Shown: positions 61,338 through 64,000 of the stretch, in pieces
Layout of the letters: each line of letters starts with the position of its first letter
Numbering within the stretch: position 1 is the first letter of the stretch
Notes under the pieces: generated by a model
What the model was told of the DNA's origin: nothing
The model's database searches: none
Seen by the model: only the letters and a program-made list of their open reading frames with translations
Source: an uncultured Oligoflexia bacterium
GTDB taxonomy: Bacteria; Bdellovibrionota; Bacteriovoracia; Bacteriovoracales; Bacteriovoracaceae
NCBI GenBank assembly: GCA_937120495.1
Contig: CAKZJW010000139.1
Location: 1 to 64,000 of the forward strand
Reading direction: 5' to 3'
DNA length: 64,000 nt
Position numbers and translations under genes: made by a program

Positions 61338-63598
61338 TTAACAAGCTCCGATAGTGGAATAAGCCAAAGGCCGTAAATAATATTAAGAGTAATGATTCCT
61401 TCAAACACTTTGTATTTGTTTTCATTTTTATAAATATAAAGTTGTCCGAGTGTTAGAAGAATATAAGGGATAAGAACCCATAGACATTTGTCTAACGCAA
61501 TTCCTGCTATAACACCCATAATTAATAGTAAGTTTATAGCAATATGTGTTTTTAGCTTTTTGTAATGAACGAGATAAGTTCCAAGTATTGGGTCTGCTTC
61601 TGGGTTCATTTTTCTTCCAACTTCAAAAGAAAAGAACGTACTTAGTATCAGAATTGAAAAATATATTGCTCGAGAAGAAAAAGCATCCTCTGGGCTTATT
61701 AGAGCAATCATAAATAAAGCTGCCGGTATAATAATAATTTGATGGCTAATTGCATAGATAAAAGGAAACTTTGCAAGATTTGGTATGAAAAACTCTTTAT
61801 ACATTAAAAATAGCCATAGGGTTGCTAGTAGAAACATACCACCTGCGATTGGATTAAAAATCGTAAAGCTTAAAATACTGATGAGAACAAGCGCAGCAAA
61901 GAAAGATGAGATTAGTTTTTTTACAGTTGTGACTGATATTAATCCTCTTGGAAGGGGTCTATCTGGATGTGCTATCTTATCCTTTTCATAATCTTTATAC
62001 TCATCCATAAATCTAAGTTCCATAATAAATATAATAAATGAAACGCAAATAAATATTTGTCCAACTAGAGATGCCTGCTTTTCAATTAAAAACTGTGTAC
62101 TCATTAATAGACCAATTGCTAAGATTATATTAGGGACTAGGGGGGTACGTTCATTAATAAACTTTATTATATCTTTCATGTAAACACCTCTTTCTATGCT
62201 TTGTTCTCTATCGATTCTGGCACGATGCCTTGGATCTCGAATGATTTTTCGATTTATTATGTTTTTTATACTTGGAAATTTATTTTGTATTTCTTCTTTA
62301 TGCTCAAGAACGCTTTCACCATAAAGAGTAAGTACACCTTCTTCATTTTTAATAAAAGAGTGACTCGACTGAGTGATATTATAAACTCCTTGCTCGGTTT
62401 GAAATTCTTCTCCACTTTGAAAGTCTCGTCCTTGATAGAGTAGCCCCTCAGCTGTTGTGTGAATCTTATCTCCCATATTATGCCAAGTGACTCCGTCTAT
62501 GAGCTCTTTATTCTTTTTATTTGCGATTGGGTCATTCTCATACATTGGAGAGACGTGCATACCACTAACCCAGAGTATCTCTTCTTTTGTTTTAAGAGTG
62601 ATTTCTTTTATCGGTTCCCCAAGATAGAGAGTCTGAAAATAATTGTTTTTTTCACTAAGCTTGACTGCAGTATCTAGATCAATCATTGAAACTGGTTCTG
62701 CTTCAGTCGATCCATAAAGTAGTGTCATTTTTGTATTGGGCCACTTATTTAACGCTTTTTTATAAAGCTTATTATCACCTAAAGCTCCACCGACAAATAA
62801 AAAATCGAGATCTATATTATGGGTGTTTTTTATCAGCCTCTCTAGAAAATTAGGTCCACAAGCTGAAGTATCTACTTTAAATTCTTCTGGAAGCTTGTCT
62901 AAGCTTTTTAAAATCTTCTTATCCCAAGAAGAGGGGATAATCATGCTTCCTTTTCCAAGTGTAATATTTAAAAGTACAACATTTGTGAATACTGTTAAGT
63001 CTAGTTTGTTTGCTTTATCATACGAGACATACTTGCTAAGGATTTCAGCTTGGTCTACTAAATACTGATGCTTTCTATGAACCCCTTTAGGCTCTCCTGT
63101 CGTACCTGTCGTAAAGGTAAGTATTGCGTGAAAATCTTCTTCAACATCTAAAACTTCTAAGGAATCATTTTTATTGAGTTTAATACTCTCAAGAGAGCTT
63201 GAAGAAAATTTATGTTTTATACTTCTAAATTCCTTCGATTTAAGAAGAACTAGCTTTCCCAGAGTGCCTGTAATAACTCCTTTTGGAGGAGTTCGTCTCA
63301 TAAGAGCATTTATATTATTCGCTTTCATCCATGGCTCAATAATCATGAGCTTTATACCAAGCCCTAAAGCACCTAGAATATATGCATAGAGATTCGCTGA
63401 TGGTTGTTCAAATAATAGAAGAATATCTCCAGTTTTATATCCCTTTGATAATAAGTGTTTTTGTGCCTTTATCGAATTATTATGAAGATCTTTAAAACTA
63501 GTTGCTTTATCTAAAGAGGAGAGGCCTTTGTAAAAAATTATTGCAGGCTTATCACTTTGACAGTCTTTATTATTTAAATAACGATTTAAACAATTCAT
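61334..63598 (-). CDS. Fusion: OleC-like acyl-adenylating domain + UbiA-like membrane domain
   Basis: This is a single 754-residue frame. Residues about 1-470 are an AMP-forming ligase: P-loop TFTTGTTGEPKG (161-172), YGSTEAEPVS (295-304), GDKIH (376-380) and DPRHRARIDRE (455-465). The last resembles the DPRHNAKI-type A10 of OleC and related acyl ligases. Residues about 485-754 have eight or so membrane helices. Between helices, D532-x3-D536-x3-D540 followed by HPDRPLPRGLIS matches the first Asp-rich motif of UbiA prenyltransferases, with Asp in place of the usual Asn. The second motif is weak (FEVGRKMNPEAD). I know of no such described fusion. It overlaps the dikinase gene by 4 bases. Confidence 0.85.
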   Translation of the reverse strand: MNCLNRYLNNKDCQSDKPAIIFYKGLSSLDKATSFKDLHNNSIKAQKHLLSKGYKTGDILLLFEQPSANLYAYILGALGLGIKLMIIEPWMKANNINALMRRTPPKGVITGTLGKLVLLKSKEFRSIKHKFSSSSLESIKLNKNDSLEVLDVEEDFHAILTFTTGTTGEPKGVHRKHQYLVDQAEILSKYVSYDKANKLDLTVFTNVVLLNITLGKGSMIIPSSWDKKILKSLDKLPEEFKVDTSACGPNFLERLIKNTHNIDLDFLFVGGALGDNKLYKKALNKWPNTKMTLLYGSTEAEPVSMIDLDTAVKLSEKNNYFQTLYLGEPIKEITLKTKEEILWVSGMHVSPMYENDPIANKKNKELIDGVTWHNMGDKIHTTAEGLLYQGRDFQSGEEFQTEQGVYNITQSSHSFIKNEEGVLTLYGESVLEHKEEIQNKFPSIKNIINRKIIRDPRHRARIDREQSIERGVYMKDIIKFINERTPLVPNIILAIGLLMSTQFLIEKQASLVGQIFICVSFIIFIMELRFMDEYKDYEKDKIAHPDRPLPRGLISVTTVKKLISSFFAALVLISILSFTIFNPIAGGMFLLATLWLFLMYKEFFIPNLAKFPFIYAISHQIIIIPAALFMIALISPEDAFSSRAIYFSILILSTFFSFEVGRKMNPEADPILGTYLVHYKKLKTHIAINLLLIMGVIAGIALDKCLWVLIPYILLTLGQLYIYKNENKYKVFEGIITLNIIYGLWLIPLSELVK

Positions 63599-63599
63599 A

Positions 63600-64000
63600 T
63601 TAAGCTCTTTTCTTTAATGCATGTTCTTTGCAAAGCTCAATTTCTTCATCTGTTATTTCTGACTTGTGACCCATAATTGATGAAAGCTTTAACCCATGCT
63701 TTCGAGCGAGCTCATCAATTTTATAAACGTTTTTATAGCTTATTTCACGAGACATACTGAAGGATTCAAAGAGATTTTCCATCGCAAGAAGTGCCGTCTC
63801 AGCTAAACAGGCATAAACTGTTTTCCCCTGAAGCCCAATATCGATATTAAATTCCACATCACCGGGAAGTTCAACCTCTCCACTTGCTATAACTAAAACA
63901 TCAGGACGTTTTCTTGCGTCCTCTTGTGAAATATCAAAGGGTCTTGATACATCACAAATTACACAACCTGGTTTTACTTTTTCAATATCAAGAATCTTCT
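63600..64000 (-). CDS. Acyl-ACP reductase (AAR)-like dehydrogenase, 5' end outside window
   Basis: The frame is open at the right edge, and about 132 C-terminal residues are visible. KPGCVICDVSRPFDI followed by VLVIASGEVELPGD fits the end of a Rossmann NAD(P) domain. The segment VYACLAETALLAMENLF, then ARKHGLKLS, matches the C-terminus of cyanobacterial-type long-chain acyl-ACP reductase (LFACFAE...LE...L; KHGFRPLL). Those enzymes make fatty aldehydes from acyl-ACP. The stop is one base before the fusion gene start, so the two are co-transcribed. Confidence 0.65.
   Translation of the reverse strand, partial: KILDIEKVKPGCVICDVSRPFDISQEDARKRPDVLVIASGEVELPGDVEFNIDIGLQGKTVYACLAETALLAMENLFESFSMSREISYKNVYKIDELARKHGLKLSSIMGHKSEITDEEIELCKEHALKKRA

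Noticed and set aside
1-64000. tRNA or rRNA genes, insertion sequences, prophage, replication origin
   Set aside because: I saw no cloverleaf-like sequence, transposase, integrase, phage structural gene or DnaA-box cluster. A covariance-model search would be needed to exclude small RNAs fully.

Overview
The window is a gene-dense, AT-rich bacterial chromosome segment with almost no intergenic DNA. Many secreted or lipoprotein genes carry signal peptides, and the housekeeping genes are of ordinary Gram-negative type. The low GC, the secreted peptidases, the TPR-winged-helix regulator and many orphan exported proteins suggest a predatory member of Bdellovibrionota, most likely Bacteriovoracaceae (Bacteriovorax/Halobacteriovorax). 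That assignment is inference from gene content and composition, not from a marker search. I saw no rRNA, tRNA, CRISPR, insertion sequence or prophage.

Layout. 1-5.7 kb, minus strand: thrS (without its TGS domain), ddl, a degenerate HD-GYP protein, crcB, a TetR regulator and, at the left edge, a secreted ParB-like protein. 6.1-14.4 kb, plus strand: a TPR-OmpR-type regulator, a rimI-like acetyltransferase, then after a strong terminator the classic translation operon rimP-nusA-infB-rbfA-truB. 14.4-16.4 kb, minus strand: plsC, a zinc carboxypeptidase and a QueD/PTPS-like gene. 16.5-21.6 kb, plus strand: rnhA, a BtuCDF/FecBCD-type ABC importer, an FKBP lipoprotein and a serine beta-lactamase-like hydrolase. 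21.6-34.6 kb: LysR, an IscA-like protein without its C-terminal cysteines, an M61 peptidase, a nucleotidyltransferase-like protein, topA, rpmE2 behind a 7-1-7 dyad, a MerC-like protein and an M20 peptidase. 34.8-40.8 kb: a 1533-residue exported orphan protein and convergent membrane and lipoprotein genes. 40.9-54.5 kb: aldehyde dehydrogenase, pyrD, a Prc-type protease, a methyltransferase, a TonB-like protein, the methylmalonyl-CoA mutase operon mutA-mutB-meaB followed by nth, and a secreted endonuclease I.

The most unusual part is 54.5-64.0 kb. On the minus strand, in transcription order, it holds the end of an acyl-ACP-reductase-like gene, a single protein fusing an OleC-like acyl-adenylating enzyme to a UbiA-like membrane domain, a PEP-synthase/rifampicin-phosphotransferase-like dikinase, a GNAT-like protein, and then (after an opposite-strand orphan gene) a BtaA-like DUF3419 aminocarboxypropyltransferase overlapping a cytochrome P450. 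The genes overlap by a few bases or nearly touch. Together they look like a pathway that activates, reduces, prenylates or couples, phosphorylates and oxidises a lipid. I do not recognise it as a described system, and its product cannot be read from sequence alone.

Regulatory signals that stand out are a terminator inside the thrS leader, the Fur/Zur-like dyad within the rpmE2 promoter, a 12-bp palindrome in the divergent spacer of the lipid cluster, and a 9-bp inverted repeat overlapping the ribosome binding site of a methyltransferase gene.
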